Assembly (NCBI RefSeq): GCF_000004075.3
Contig: NC_026661.2
Location: 14,970,307-15,034,306 of the forward strand
Length of the DNA stretch: 64,000 nt
Reading direction: 5' to 3'
Source of the DNA: Cucumis sativus
Lineage: Eukaryota > Streptophyta > Magnoliopsida > Cucurbitales > Cucurbitaceae
The notes below the pieces were generated by a model that saw nothing but the letters and a program-made list of their open reading frames with translations, did no database searches and was not told the origin of the DNA. The translations under genes and the position numbers were made by a program. Position 1 is the stretch's first letter. Each line of letters begins with the position of its first letter. Below, in pieces: positions 35,072 through 45,416 of this stretch.

Positions 35072-37190
35072 GTAATGAAGTCTTATCGCATGAGAATAGA
35101 AGAAAACAAGGAAAAATTAAGCAATTTGATTAACTTGTGTATTACGTCTTACAAAAGAACTTCATCCTTATTTCATCGCGCTTTACATATTTTATCACAA
35201 GATAATAGAAAAAACATAGATCTTGGTGATAGAACGTTACGAGAGAAGATGCATCCAACCAGAGTGGTGGCAAGCAATCAAGCTAGGCGATCTGATGTGC
35301 ACTAGCGCAGACTAATTTGGTTGGCACAAAAGTCATAGAAATGACAAAAGGATGTCTACGCGAAACTAATGCAACTTTTTAGAGGCATTAATGAAGTGTA
35401 TGTTGTCCTGTCAACATTACTTCTCGCATACAAATAGAGGCATCTACTTCAAAATTCAGTGTGCAATCTTTGGCTGAAGAGTAAGTTCATATCGTCCATT
35501 CTTTCTGCCTTAAATTTTAGGTGATCAGAGCTCAAGACAAAAAGATAGATCATTATTAAATCCTAGGGTTTTCATATCACAACTCGTTCCACACTCGCAA
35601 ATCCATCCAACACAAAAAGTGAGCACTTTTTGTAATGCACTCCAACATTTCCCAAATCCAATTGACCATGGTTTAAACACCAACAAGAATTTTATGTTTC
35701 ACTTTCAGAAAAATAATGCATTCATCAATACTTTCCCTCAAATTGGTCTGGAAAATGGAGGGAAAAAAAAAAAAAACCACGTTGAAATTAAAACATGAAC
35801 TGCTACAAAAAAAAACACAGGAAGGAAAAAAGGAACCGAAATTAAGAAGGCCCAACAAAAAAATAAATTCATCTCCATAACCAAAATCAACCACTTGCAT
35901 GATATATCTAAAAACTCATCCCTCACAGTTAAATGAAAAAATTTGTTATTTCGGCAAGTTCACATTGTTGTTTCGGCCACTTTCAGGCTTGTTGTTTTAG
36001 CAGGTTCACAGTATTTTATATAAAATTTTGGACCCCAAACTTGTACCGGCATCACAAAGTATGTAAAATTTCTTTTTAAGAATAAAATTATAAAATAAAT
36101 TTCTAGTCCATTGTTGAGCAAAGTTTGTGTACTAAATAGAAAGAAAAATCAATTGAAGCAGTTTAGAGGAAGAGAGATGGAAGCCGACATTCAGCGAACG
36201 TTGTGAGGGAGAGAAACACTGCGGGTGAATTGAGGATGGAGGGAGCAACGACGGCAGCAACAGGCAGAGTATTCGAGTGAACATGGAGCAGTGCGGAAAG
36301 TTGTGAGGAAGATGGAGAGTGAAAACTTAGGGTGAGGTGAGGGATACAAAATCTGAAAGTTTCAGATCTGCGAGGGTTTTGAAAGGGGTCTCCCAACACC
36401 ATACGAATCCGCCACGAGTTTGGCGCTGGGAGTTCTCTATAACACCATATGCATCATTTTAACTCATCCCGAGTTATTTGGCACTAATATAAGATCTAAA
36501 CCACGATCATGTATCAATATCTAAACGATTAGTTGTTACTTGTTTGTTTATGTTCACATGCAAATGCTCGTAGATATTTCATGTTAAGCCTCTAATTGAG
36601 TGACTAAATATGGTTATGAGATAAAAAGTACATTCCCATTCCTTTCATGCATTGCATAACTTCTTATGATATGAGTGTAATGCAAGCTTTCCTCTCTATC
36701 TTTCAAGTGTAGGCGAAGAGAGGTTTTCTGGTAATTCTAGGGTCGAACTCATAGAATTAATTTTCTTATATATGATCTTATCATGCAACTAAACTCATGT
36801 GGTATATTCTGTATATAGTGTGAATATATGAATTGTATAATTTATCCTACTTATTTACACTAAGGTGTCTTTGGTGGTACAAAGTGAACATGGCGATCAG
36901 ATGAGATGTAAAAAAATCAATTCAATTTCTAGGCATGGAAGGAAATAATGCTTAATTAACTAATTGCGATGGATTGTGCTTTAACAGTTTAAGGCTATAT
37001 AAAGGATATATAAACTTCAGAAGGTGAGCGACCTTTCTGTGCACATGATAGAAACTAATAGACTTCTATCTATCAATGTCACTTAATAGAAGCATATCAA
37101 TGTCTATTATTGATAGAATCTGAAAAAATTGCTATATGTTATAAATATTTTGTCAAATTTGCTATTTTGTACAATTCCTCTAAAAAAATC
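35072..37190. other. Intergenic region, transposon-derived in part
   Basis: No gene confirmed. Positions 36120-36440 are less AT-rich with a minus frame at 36163-36402 (Ser/Pro/Leu-rich, no domain). 36480-36560 contains AAACGATTAG-type phrases. 37030-37190 carries a copy of the TCTATCAATG/GATAGAATC plus TTTGCTATTTTG repeat found several times in the window. Confidence 0.4.
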
Positions 37191-37499
37191 ACATCATATT
37201 AAACTACCCATAAATATATGTTACTACAATAAAGAAAGAACCTCAAATGACCCTTATGTTAACCGATCAAATTCGTGTTAATTCTTTTATGCTAATGTGT
37301 TTTTTACGCAATTTAAGGTGAAGTTATATACTTTCCATACAAAGACTAACGTGAAAATATTAATAAAATGTTATCTGAATTCAAGTACTTGAGTACTTAA
37401 TAACTCCATAACAGATAATGTTACTAATGGATTGATAACATTTTCTAACTGTAGAGGAAAATTTATATTATGCACATCACAAAACTAGGTAGGAGATTA

Positions 37500-37665
37500 A
37501 AGTTTTTTCTCATAATTAAAACCTTAACATTCAATTTCTTCAATTTCTTGAATGTGCTATAAGTATAAGTATAAGTATGTATATTTAATCTCACATATAT
37601 ACATGCCAAAACATCAATAGCAACAAAGAAATATATATATATATATATATAAAAACCAAGTGTCT
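37500..37665 (+). promoter_or_regulatory. Promoter and leader of SPH locus e, with an (AT)n tract
   Basis: The clade's shared block (TTAAAACCTTAACATTCAAT, then TTCTTCAATTTCTTG) lies at 37514-37550, followed by CTATAAGTATAAGTATAAG (a TATA-type stretch with a threefold TATAAG repeat, 37558-37577). A pure AT run of about 20 bases (37631-37650) ends 15 bases before the ATG. Confidence 0.65.
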
Positions 37666-38100
37666 ATGGTTCAAAAGAAAATGATGATAAGAAATGGGGT
37701 GGTTTTGTGGCTTGCCACAGCAGCTTTGGTCGGGGCTCAAGTCCCGAGTTGGTCGGTTTCGATCGTAAACGGGCTAAGTCACCTCGATTTGAATGTGCAT
37801 TGTCAATCAAAAAACGATGATTTGGGAAATCATCATTTGGTTAAACGTGGAGATATTTACAAATGGAACTTTAAGGAAAATTTTTGGGGAACAACTTTGT
37901 TTTGGTGTAAATTGGAGAAGTCAGATGCGTACGTCTCTTTTGAAACCTTTTGGCCTGAGTCATGGAGTAACACTTGGCTTCGTGATAGGTGTGGGCCTGA
38001 AGGAACTTGTATTTGGGTTGCTAAAGATGGTGGAATTTATTTGAAAAACAATCCCGCTAATCGTGATGAATTTGTTCACAAATGGTGGATCGGTAAGTAA
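37666..38100 (+). CDS. S-protein homologue, locus e (core clade)
   Basis: A 144-residue, single-exon, secreted SPH. The first ATG in frame is at 37666 (MVQKKMMIRN). The leader GVVLWLATAALVGA ends near residue 24. Core: VSIVNGLSHLDLNVHCQSKNDDLG, YKWNFKENFWGTTLFWCKLEK, AYVSFETFWPE, WLRDRCGPEGTCIWVAKDGGIYLKNNP, VHKWWIGK. Cysteines are C46, C81, C109 and C115. Compared with locus d the segment between leader and first strand is short (QVPSWSVSIVNG), as in the 52.0-kb gene, so these two are close. One family Asp is Gly here (KDGGIY for KDDGIY). A poly(A) signal AATAAA lies at 38168-38173. Confidence 0.92.
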   Translation: MVQKKMMIRNGVVLWLATAALVGAQVPSWSVSIVNGLSHLDLNVHCQSKNDDLGNHHLVKRGDIYKWNFKENFWGTTLFWCKLEKSDAYVSFETFWPESWSNTWLRDRCGPEGTCIWVAKDGGIYLKNNPANRDEFVHKWWIGK

Positions 38101-39984
38101 GCTAGCTTTCTTAATTCGTTGATGTGAAACAAATGAAAATTAATGTACTCCATTTGATGTTTACTTTAATAAAGAAACTGAAATTGTTTAGACGCGATCA
38201 CTACATATTTATATTTATATATATTGTCTAAATTGTTTCATTTTTTCCTTTTATGTAAATTTGTAATATGTATGGGACCAAGAAATTAAAACAGAAAATA
38301 ATATTAGAAAACGCAAACGCAAACGCAGTACAATGTGTATATCATAAAGAATTTAAGTCTAATAAATTCACATGGTCGATTAAACTATTTGATTTACTCA
38401 CTCTAATGTTTAAGTTTCAAGAACTCACTGAATTGATAGGTTACCTATCTTATACAATTAAGCAACACCTAGCTCACAAGATCCAACAAACAACTCAACT
38501 TTGTAACTTTATAAAAAGGACAAAAATATTTAATGAGAGAGATATTTGCTTATGAAAAAGGTGAAAACCCAATTTGAAAAAAGAAACATATTTACAAACT
38601 AATATTTGAAGTCATTAATCGAACAGATATATAGGTTGGATTTTAAAAATGCATATATCTATTTTCATAAAAGAATACAAGTCATGGGAATTAAAAGGAT
38701 CCGATCGATTATACACGACTAGTCACATATCGTTTTTATTCCACTGCTTCCCTCCACACACAAATGAAAAGCTAAGAATTTAAAATAAAATTAAGTAGAA
38801 AGTGTTGATTATTTTCGTATAATGAAAAAACATGCATCTTAATAAGTATAGTCAAACTTTGAACAAACATTCACTAGCATCAATTAGGTTTACTTGGCTA
38901 ATCAATCAATTTTAAGCCTTTCAAGAAAACAAAGATGCAAGTTTAGTTCTTATTATTGTGTTCATATTGACGTTGAGCTTCGTCTGGTTCCATGAAAGTT
39001 TTAGAGATTTTGTCGAACCAAATTCATTCACACCCATACCCACAATTCCTATAGAATTAATAAAATAGTATATGTTCTCCTAAATAGTTATGCAAATACT
39101 TATAGAAATTAAACCATTAAAAGCATACTGGTTACCTAAAACTCAAGTACTTCATTGTCTCATCATATCAAAATTTCAACACAAACTTATCCAAGTTTGC
39201 CCATCGATCATCTTAGATATATTTGAATCTCCAGTCAGCCCAAGTGGGATTGCCATTTCAGTTAACTTTTAATTTAAAGGATATCATTAAATTATACATT
39301 TTTTTTTCTTTAATTTTTATTCTTTTAGTAGAGTAATGAAAATGATAACTTTTAATTTGTTTCTAATTTTGCTTTTTATCTTTAAGATTTTAAACCCACT
39401 TGTAGCTTTTTTCTTTTTTTAATATTGATTTAAAACCAAAACTAAAGATCAACCTTGTTTTTTTACACAAAAAACATATATATTGTATTCAGCTTTTCTC
39501 AACCAACATCACAAGCCAATTTTCTTGAAGTGAAATATGTAGGAGTCAAATATAACGTGCTTTCTTTTACACTATTAACAATTAAAGTTATTCTTTTTTA
39601 ACAAAAATCATAAAAGGCCATAGTAAATAAATGAGGGGAATTGTCAAAATAACAATTTTGATAAAAATTTTCGATTTTATTAATAATAGATATTGATAGA
39701 CATTGATATGCTTCTATCAGTGACATTGATAGACAGTGATGGATGTCTATCATAGACGATGATGGAAGTCCATCAGCTTTTATCAATGATGAAATCCAAA
39801 ATTTTGTTATAGCTTATAAATATTTTAATTTATTTTGTTTTTTAAAAAATGTCTCTTTCTTCTAAATCATAATATTTATAAATATTTCAAAATTTCATAG
39901 TAGACACTAATAGACATCTATTGAAAACAATTTTAATATTAGAGTCTATTAGTATCTATCAGTGATAATAATAGTAATCTATTA
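38101..39984. other. Spacer with GATAG-type dispersed repeats
   Basis: 3' UTR of locus e first, then AT-rich DNA. Positions 39640-39980 hold two copies of a repeat with alternating TCTATC and GATAGA palindromic phrases (GATATTGATAGACATTGATA, TGATGGATGTCTATCATAG), followed by TTATAAATATTTT phrases. The Harbinger target site TTA is at 39982-39984. Confidence 0.5.
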
Positions 39985-41782
39985 GGGCCCGTTTGGTAAC
40001 GTTTTCGTTCTCCGTTCTCCGTTTTTTGTTTATGTTTTCATTTTTTTTTCAGAAACGGGGTGTTTCGTAATGTTCCATGTTTTTCGTTCTAAAAAAAATA
40101 GAAATGTTTTCTATTTGATAAGGAATTAATAGGAACAACAAAAAAAAATAGTTTATCTTTTGTTCCGTTTCTTAATTATTTCTATTTGTTTCATTTTCTT
40201 CTTTTTCTCAATTATTTTTATTGGACTTTTTCCTTTTTTTTTCAATTACTTTTATTTGTTTAACTATCGACATTCTACACTTCGAAATGTCATTGAACGT
40301 TGTTTTGGTGTGTTGAAGGCTCGATTTTCTATTCTTAAATAAATGACTTCGTATCCGATCAAGACACAAAAATATATATCAATAGCATGTTGCATAATTA
40401 TGAATTATATTAGAATGAATGATCGTCAAGATGACCTATTCAATGACTTTAGTAATGAATCATTGATCGTTGAAGATACACAAAATTTGTGAGTCAATTT
40501 GCAAATTAATATAATTGAATTAGATGTGAGTCGACATCATCGAAGAGAAATGGCCTGAGTAAGAGATGATATTGCCAATCAAATTTGGACTACATTTGAA
40601 TGATTAGATACCATTTTATGTATATTATTTTTATTTGTGCACTAATACTTCTTTGTATTAAATGAATAAACTTTTGACTTTTTTTTTTATGTTTAGTGGA
40701 GGACATATATATATATTAATGTTTAATTGAATTAGATGTAAATAAAATAACATAATAAAATAAAAAATAAATCTTGAAGAAAAACAGAAAACAAGAAACA
40801 ATTTAAAACTCATTTTTTGTTTCTGTTTCTTCTTTTAAGAAATAAGAAAAAGAAACAGAAACATAAACACTTTATCAAACACATTTCTATTTCTTGTTCT
40901 TAAAAAAGAAAAAATAGGGAACAGGGAGCAGGAAACAAGAAACATTGAACGAAAGCCCGTTTTATAATGTTCTCGTTCCCTGTTTCATGTTTATGTTTTT
41001 TCCTTAAAGAACGGAGGTCTTTTGTAACGTTCCCTATTTCTTATTCTAAAAAAAAGTAGAAACATTCCTCGTATTATATGAAATGGTTGGAAACAAAAAA
41101 AAAGTAGTTTCTTTTGTTCCATTTCTCAATTATTTTTATTATTATTTTTTTCAATTATTTTTATTGGTTTCTTTTTTTTTTTTCTCGATTATTTTTCTAT
41201 TTCCTTTTCCTTTTTCCATTTTCCTCTCTACCTAATTTTTTTTCTTCCTTTTATGTTCATCTTCTTTCCCAAATAATCACTCTCTACGTGGTTTCCTTTT
41301 TATTTCTCTTATCTCCATTGTTTTTCTCAAATAACTACCCTCTTTCTTTTCCCTTCATCGTCTTCACTGTCTTCCTCTTCGCCTCCATCTTCTTCCTCTG
41401 CATGATGTTTTTCTCTTCACCAGATTTGAGTTTTCCTCTTCCTCTTCGTCTTCCTCTTCGTGCGAATTTTTCATTGTGGATTTTCACTAGATATGTGGGT
41501 TTTCGCCAGATTCGTGTTTTTTTTATTTTAATGGAGGACATAAAATGTGAATTAAATAAATAAAAATAAATCTCGAAGAAAATCAGAAAATATGAAAAAC
41601 AGTTATCAAACACATTTTCTGTTTCTGTTTCTTTTTTTCAAGAAACCAAAAACAAAAACAGTTACAAACACATTCCTGTTTGTTGTTCTCAAAAAAGAAG
41701 AAATAGGAAACAAATAAAAGGGAACAAGAAACAGGAAACGGAAACGTTACCAAACGGATCCAAAATGTTACCAAACGGGCCT
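39985..41782 (+). mobile_element. PIF/Harbinger element with TIRs and TTA target duplication
   Basis: The left end GGGCCCGTTTGGTAAC (39985) and right end GTTACCAAACGGGCCT (to 41782) are inverted copies with one mismatch at the outermost base. They are flanked by TTA on both sides (39982-39984 and 41783-41785), the target duplication expected for PIF/Harbinger. The interior holds a transposase relic. A second, inner TIR-like junction near 40955-40965 (GAACGAAAGCCCGTTTTATAAT) repeats the opening phrases (CGTTCCCTGTTTCATGTTTATG), suggesting two related elements side by side or nested. Confidence 0.85.
40262..40603 (+). pseudogene. Harbinger transposase C-terminal relic
   Basis: The plus-strand frame reads NYRHSTLRNVIERCFGVLKARFSIL, then after a stop YISIACCIIMNYIRMND and DDLFNDFSNESL, then after another stop RREMA, stop, VRDDIANQIWTTFE. 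This is the DDE_Tnp_4 (HARBI1-like) C-terminus with its signature RNVIER.FGVLK and ACC..HN-like segments. Premature stops lie at 40340, 40490 and 40556. The catalytic N-terminal part is missing, so the element cannot transpose on its own. Confidence 0.85.
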
Positions 41783-42289
41783 TTAGTGTCTATAAGTATC
41801 TATGAGTGACATCTTGCTATATTTGTAAATATTTTAATTCAATTTTAAATATTTGAAAACATCCTATTATTTTTTCTAAAAAATGTAATATTAGTAAATT
41901 TTTTAATGTTTTATTTAATATTTGGATAAGTTTTTGGCGCATTTGCAAAAATAGCAAAAAAATATTACGATAATAGGGTCTATGTCACTACATTTTTCTA
42001 AATTGCAAATGTAGCAAATTTAAAAGCTGATAACCTTCTTATAGATGTCTGATAGTCGTCTGATGTCTGTCTGATCTCACTAATTTTACCATATTAGCAA
42101 TATGCAAAAAAAAAATAGGTGTCATGTATTGTTTTTTCTAAATATTTTTGTCATATGAGGCAATTTTCTTAAATTTTATATAAATAAGGTAATAATATCT
42201 ACCCAATTTATGCAATGTTGCAAGGAAAGTTATATATCACAGATCACACAAAATTAGGGAAAACATCAATTCTCTTTTTTTAGAAAAAA
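41783..42289. other. Spacer with TCTATC/GATAG and TTTGCTATATTTG repeat pieces
   Basis: The stretch 41790-42150 has repeat phrases (CTTGCTATATTTGTAAATATTTTAA; GATGTCTGATAGTCG) shared with 28.5, 37.1, 39.7 and 48.3 kb. No gene. Confidence 0.45.
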
Positions 42290-42437
42290 GGAAATAAAAC
42301 CATACCATTGCGTTTCTTCACCATCTTGCCTTTTCTGCTATATAAGTACTCATATCTATTCACACATGCATCCATGTCCAACATCGACTATAACAAGGAA
42401 AGATCGATAAAAAAAAAAAGTTTGGTTAAATAGGAAA
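42290..42437 (+). promoter_or_regulatory. Promoter and leader of SPH locus f
   Basis: AAATAAAACCATACCATTG then TTTCTTCACCATCTTG (42290-42330) corresponds to the clade block. TATATAAG at 42339-42346 is a good TATA box, about 92 bases before the ATG. A CATGCATCCATGTCCAACATC leader resembles the CATGNCAAAACATCA leader of the sister genes. Confidence 0.65.
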
Positions 42438-42887
42438 ATGATGATGAGAAATGTGGTTGTTTTGTGGCTCATGACGGCAACTTTGGTGGCTGAGGCTCAA
42501 ATTTCGAACAAAGTGGTAATAAGGCTACCGCCAGTGAGGTATTTCATTCATGTTGCAAATGATCTAACCAACCAAGATATGTCTGCACATTGTCAGTCCA
42601 AGGACGATGATTTGGGAATTCAACATTTGGTTCACCGTGGAGATGAATTTCGATGGAACTTCAAGGAGAACTTTTGGAAAACAACTTTGTTTTGGTGCAG
42701 ATTGGAGAAGTCAAATGCCTATGTCTCTTTCGATGTCTTTTGGCCTGAGAGAAAGCACCACTGGCTTCGTGATCGGTGTGGGAGTCGAGGAGTTTGTATT
42801 TGGTCTGCTAGGGATGATGGAATTTACTTAAGGAACTTGCCAGCTCAAAGCGAAGAGATTGTTCACAAATGGATCAGTACTAGATAA
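42438..42887 (+). CDS. S-protein homologue, locus f (core clade)
   Basis: A 149-residue, single-exon, secreted SPH. Leader MMMRNVVVLWLMTATLVAEA, cut near residue 20. Core: RYFIHVANDLTNQDMSAHCQSKDDDLGIQHL, FRWNFKENFWKTTLFWCRLEK, AYVSFDVFWPE, WLRDRCGSRGVCIWSARDDGIYLRNLP, IVHKWISTR. Cysteines are C52, C87, C114 and C120. The usual VNGL turn is AND here. A poly(A) signal AATAAA is at 42948-42953, within the same TTTAATAAAGAAA phrase as locus e. Same inferred role as its sisters: a small secreted ligand-like protein with unknown partner. Confidence 0.93.
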   Translation: MMMRNVVVLWLMTATLVAEAQISNKVVIRLPPVRYFIHVANDLTNQDMSAHCQSKDDDLGIQHLVHRGDEFRWNFKENFWKTTLFWCRLEKSNAYVSFDVFWPERKHHWLRDRCGSRGVCIWSARDDGIYLRNLPAQSEEIVHKWISTR

Positions 42888-42953
42888 GTTAATTAAGATG
42901 TATATGCAACAAAATGAGAAGTGTACACCTGCATTTTTGTTTGATTTAATAAA

Positions 42954-44454
42954 GAAATTGAAATTGTGATTGAGGTACCGAACTCAAGATGATATGACGT
43001 TTTAGTGTTAATCTTAGTATCAGTGTTGATATATTTAGAAATATATTAAAATATTAATGATAAATGTTAAAAGACAGAAATAGGTTCACATCATTATCTA
43101 TAGAAGAAAAAAAATAAAAGTTATTATACGAATAATAAAAGTTTTAAAATTCAAATATAGAAAAAATAAACCAAAATATTAAAAAAATATATAGAAAATA
43201 TCGTTGCTAGATATTTGAAAGACAATGATAGAGTACTATCATCTATATCATAATGTCATTTTATATCTACTATACCGTAGACTATAAAATTTTACTATGT
43301 TACTAATCTTTTGCTTGTTGTTATATATGAAATATTGACTGTAGTCAATTAATATTTGAAATATAAATTTCCTTTATGAAATGAATAAATCACGCCTCCA
43401 ATTTTAAGAAATTGTCATTTTTAACCTAAAATATTTTCATCTTTCAAAACAAACTTTGTAACCACACACCCTAGATTAGAAATTCTAATTTGACAACTAA
43501 TGACCACGTCATTCTCGTGTACTCTTTATAATTTGATTGTCACATTTGCTTGTCTCGAAGGCTTCTAACAATGAAAATTGTCTCCCCAGACAAACAGTAC
43601 AGGTCATTTCAATATGTTTTGTCAAAAATTCTCAAGAACGTCACCCAACATAAAATTGTTTTAAGCGAAGCATGTTTAACGGAGAATGTTGAAAATTAAA
43701 CCCGATTAATTTAATTAAAAAGTTATATGTAAATTTATTTATGAGAGTTGGTAAAAGTTAAAAAATATGAGTTAGATTAAGTACGTTAACGTTAGAGTCA
43801 ATTTAGTATGAGTTTTACATGAATCAAGTGTAGAATTTTAATTCTTATGTTTAATTGTGGTGTGAGTTATATGCACACGATCATCCTATCAATAGGATTG
43901 ATATTTATATTGTTGAAGCACCCAATGGTGAAGTAAAATACACAAAGAAAAATTTTGAAATTCAAGAGTCTTCTAAGTATTTTTTCTCTCTCAAATAATA
44001 TAGTGTTTGATAATTATTTATTTGTCTATCCATCACATGCTTCCAACAAGCTTAGGTGCGAAACTACGATCTATATGATTACTCCATATATGATGTTCCA
44101 TGAAATGAAATCAAGGTAGAAGACATACTATTTCTTTCTTGTCTTCTAAGTTGTAATTTGCATAGGTTAATCTATACAACAAATTTCTTAAAAGTGAATT
44201 TCTAGTATTTCAATGTATCTCTCTTGTTTACTATCTCTAATTAATGTTCTACAACCATCTTAGTTCAATACTTATTTTCTATTTTCTTGTCTCATACATA
44301 TCAAACATTTTCATAAACACATAAAAAAAAAAAGAAGAAGAAACAATTCAGTCAAAATATATACATATATATATATATAAATATATATAAAAGTAGTGTC
44401 TGATCTTATTTGAGTTTCTTTATTAATTTAAACACTAAACATTAAATGCATATG
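42954..44454. other. Intergenic region
   Basis: No gene. A GATAG/TCTATC-type repeat piece at 43195-43290 and low-complexity AT near 44355-44390. The minus-strand AATAAA signal of locus g is at 44419-44424. Confidence 0.45.
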
Positions 44455-44928
44455 TTACTTAGGTATCCATTTGTGAACAAATTCATCAGCATTAGTAGGC
44501 ATGTTTCTTAAATAAATTCCATCGTCTTTAGCTGTCCAAAGACAAGTTAATTGAGTCCCACACCTATGACGAAGCCAAGGGTTCTTCAACGACTCAGGCC
44601 AAAAGCTTTCGAAAGAGACATACGCATCAGATTTCTCCAATCTACACCAAAACAAGGTTGTTCTCCAAAGGTTTTCTATAAAGTTCCATTGGAAATCATC
44701 TCCATGTTTAACCAAATAATGATGTCCTAAATCATTGTCCTTAGACTGGCAATGCACATCCAAACTATGGTGGTTTAGCCCGTTTAGCACATGAACATAA
44801 TATGGTCCATTTAGCACATGAACATGATATCTCATACGTTTTGGTGGAGGCTCCGACCACCTTAGAACCTGACCCCCAACCAAAGCTGCCGTGACAAGCC
44901 ACAAAATGACCACATTCTTCATCATCAT
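44455..44928 (-). CDS. S-protein homologue, locus g (core clade, internal 9-residue duplication)
   Basis: A 157-residue, single-exon, secreted SPH. Three ATGs stand in a row at 44928, 44925 and 44922; the first is chosen, and there is no ATG further upstream in frame. Leader MMMKNVVILWLVTAALVGG. The first strand is duplicated: residues 34-42 (YHVHVLNGP) and 43-51 (YYVHVLNGL), from a 27-base repeat. Core: DVHCQSKDNDLGHH, FQWNFIENLWRTTLFWCRLEK, AYVSFESFWPE, WLRHRCGTQLTCLWTAKDDGIYLRNMP, VHKWIPK. Cysteines are C60, C95, C123 and C129. The frame is intact, but the extra strand may disturb the fold. It is most like the 52.0-kb gene in its C-terminal half (ESLKN.WLR.RCGT). Confidence 0.92.
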   Translation of the reverse strand: MMMKNVVILWLVTAALVGGQVLRWSEPPPKRMRYHVHVLNGPYYVHVLNGLNHHSLDVHCQSKDNDLGHHYLVKHGDDFQWNFIENLWRTTLFWCRLEKSDAYVSFESFWPESLKNPWLRHRCGTQLTCLWTAKDDGIYLRNMPTNADEFVHKWIPK

Positions 44929-45120
44929 TTTCTTTTTTAACCACACATTTTCTTTTTATCTAATTGTTCGTTACCATTGATGTTTTGACATGCATACATA
45001 TAGGGATAAATATACATAATTATAGCACAGCTGGCAAGAGATTGAAGAAATTGTATGGTAGGGTTTTAATTAAAAAGAAGTTTAAACTCCTACCTAATTT
45101 TGTGTTGTGCGTTATATAAA
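44929..45120 (-). promoter_or_regulatory. Promoter block of SPH locus g
   Basis: Minus strand: AATTAAAACCCTACCATACA then ATTTCTTCAATCTCTTG (45035-45071), GTGCTATAATTATG, then CATGTCAAAACATCAATGG next to the leader. Further upstream CACAAAATTAGGTAGGAG also matches loci e and h. Confidence 0.65.
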
Positions 45121-45382
45121 TTTTCCTCCTGAATAAGGAAATTAATATGAACGCATTAATTAATGTTATAAAATGTATATGAACGTATGTGGGTATGTCT
45201 ACATACGTGGTATGTATGTTTAATTAAAGAAATTTGAAATTTGGTGGAAAGTATTATTAATTATCTATATTTGTATATAATTAATATTTGAAAAAGTATA
45301 TTAATGAGGGGGAGGGAAGGTTGTTTAAGTTGATTGGATGGGCAAAAGATAAAGAGTAACGACTACCGACAATAAGAATAAG

Positions 45383-45416
<34 letters not shown>

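Noticed and set aside
41114-41613. 149- and 92-codon frames in the Harbinger interior
   Set aside because: CT-rich low-complexity sequence between TIR-like ends; no transposase motif.
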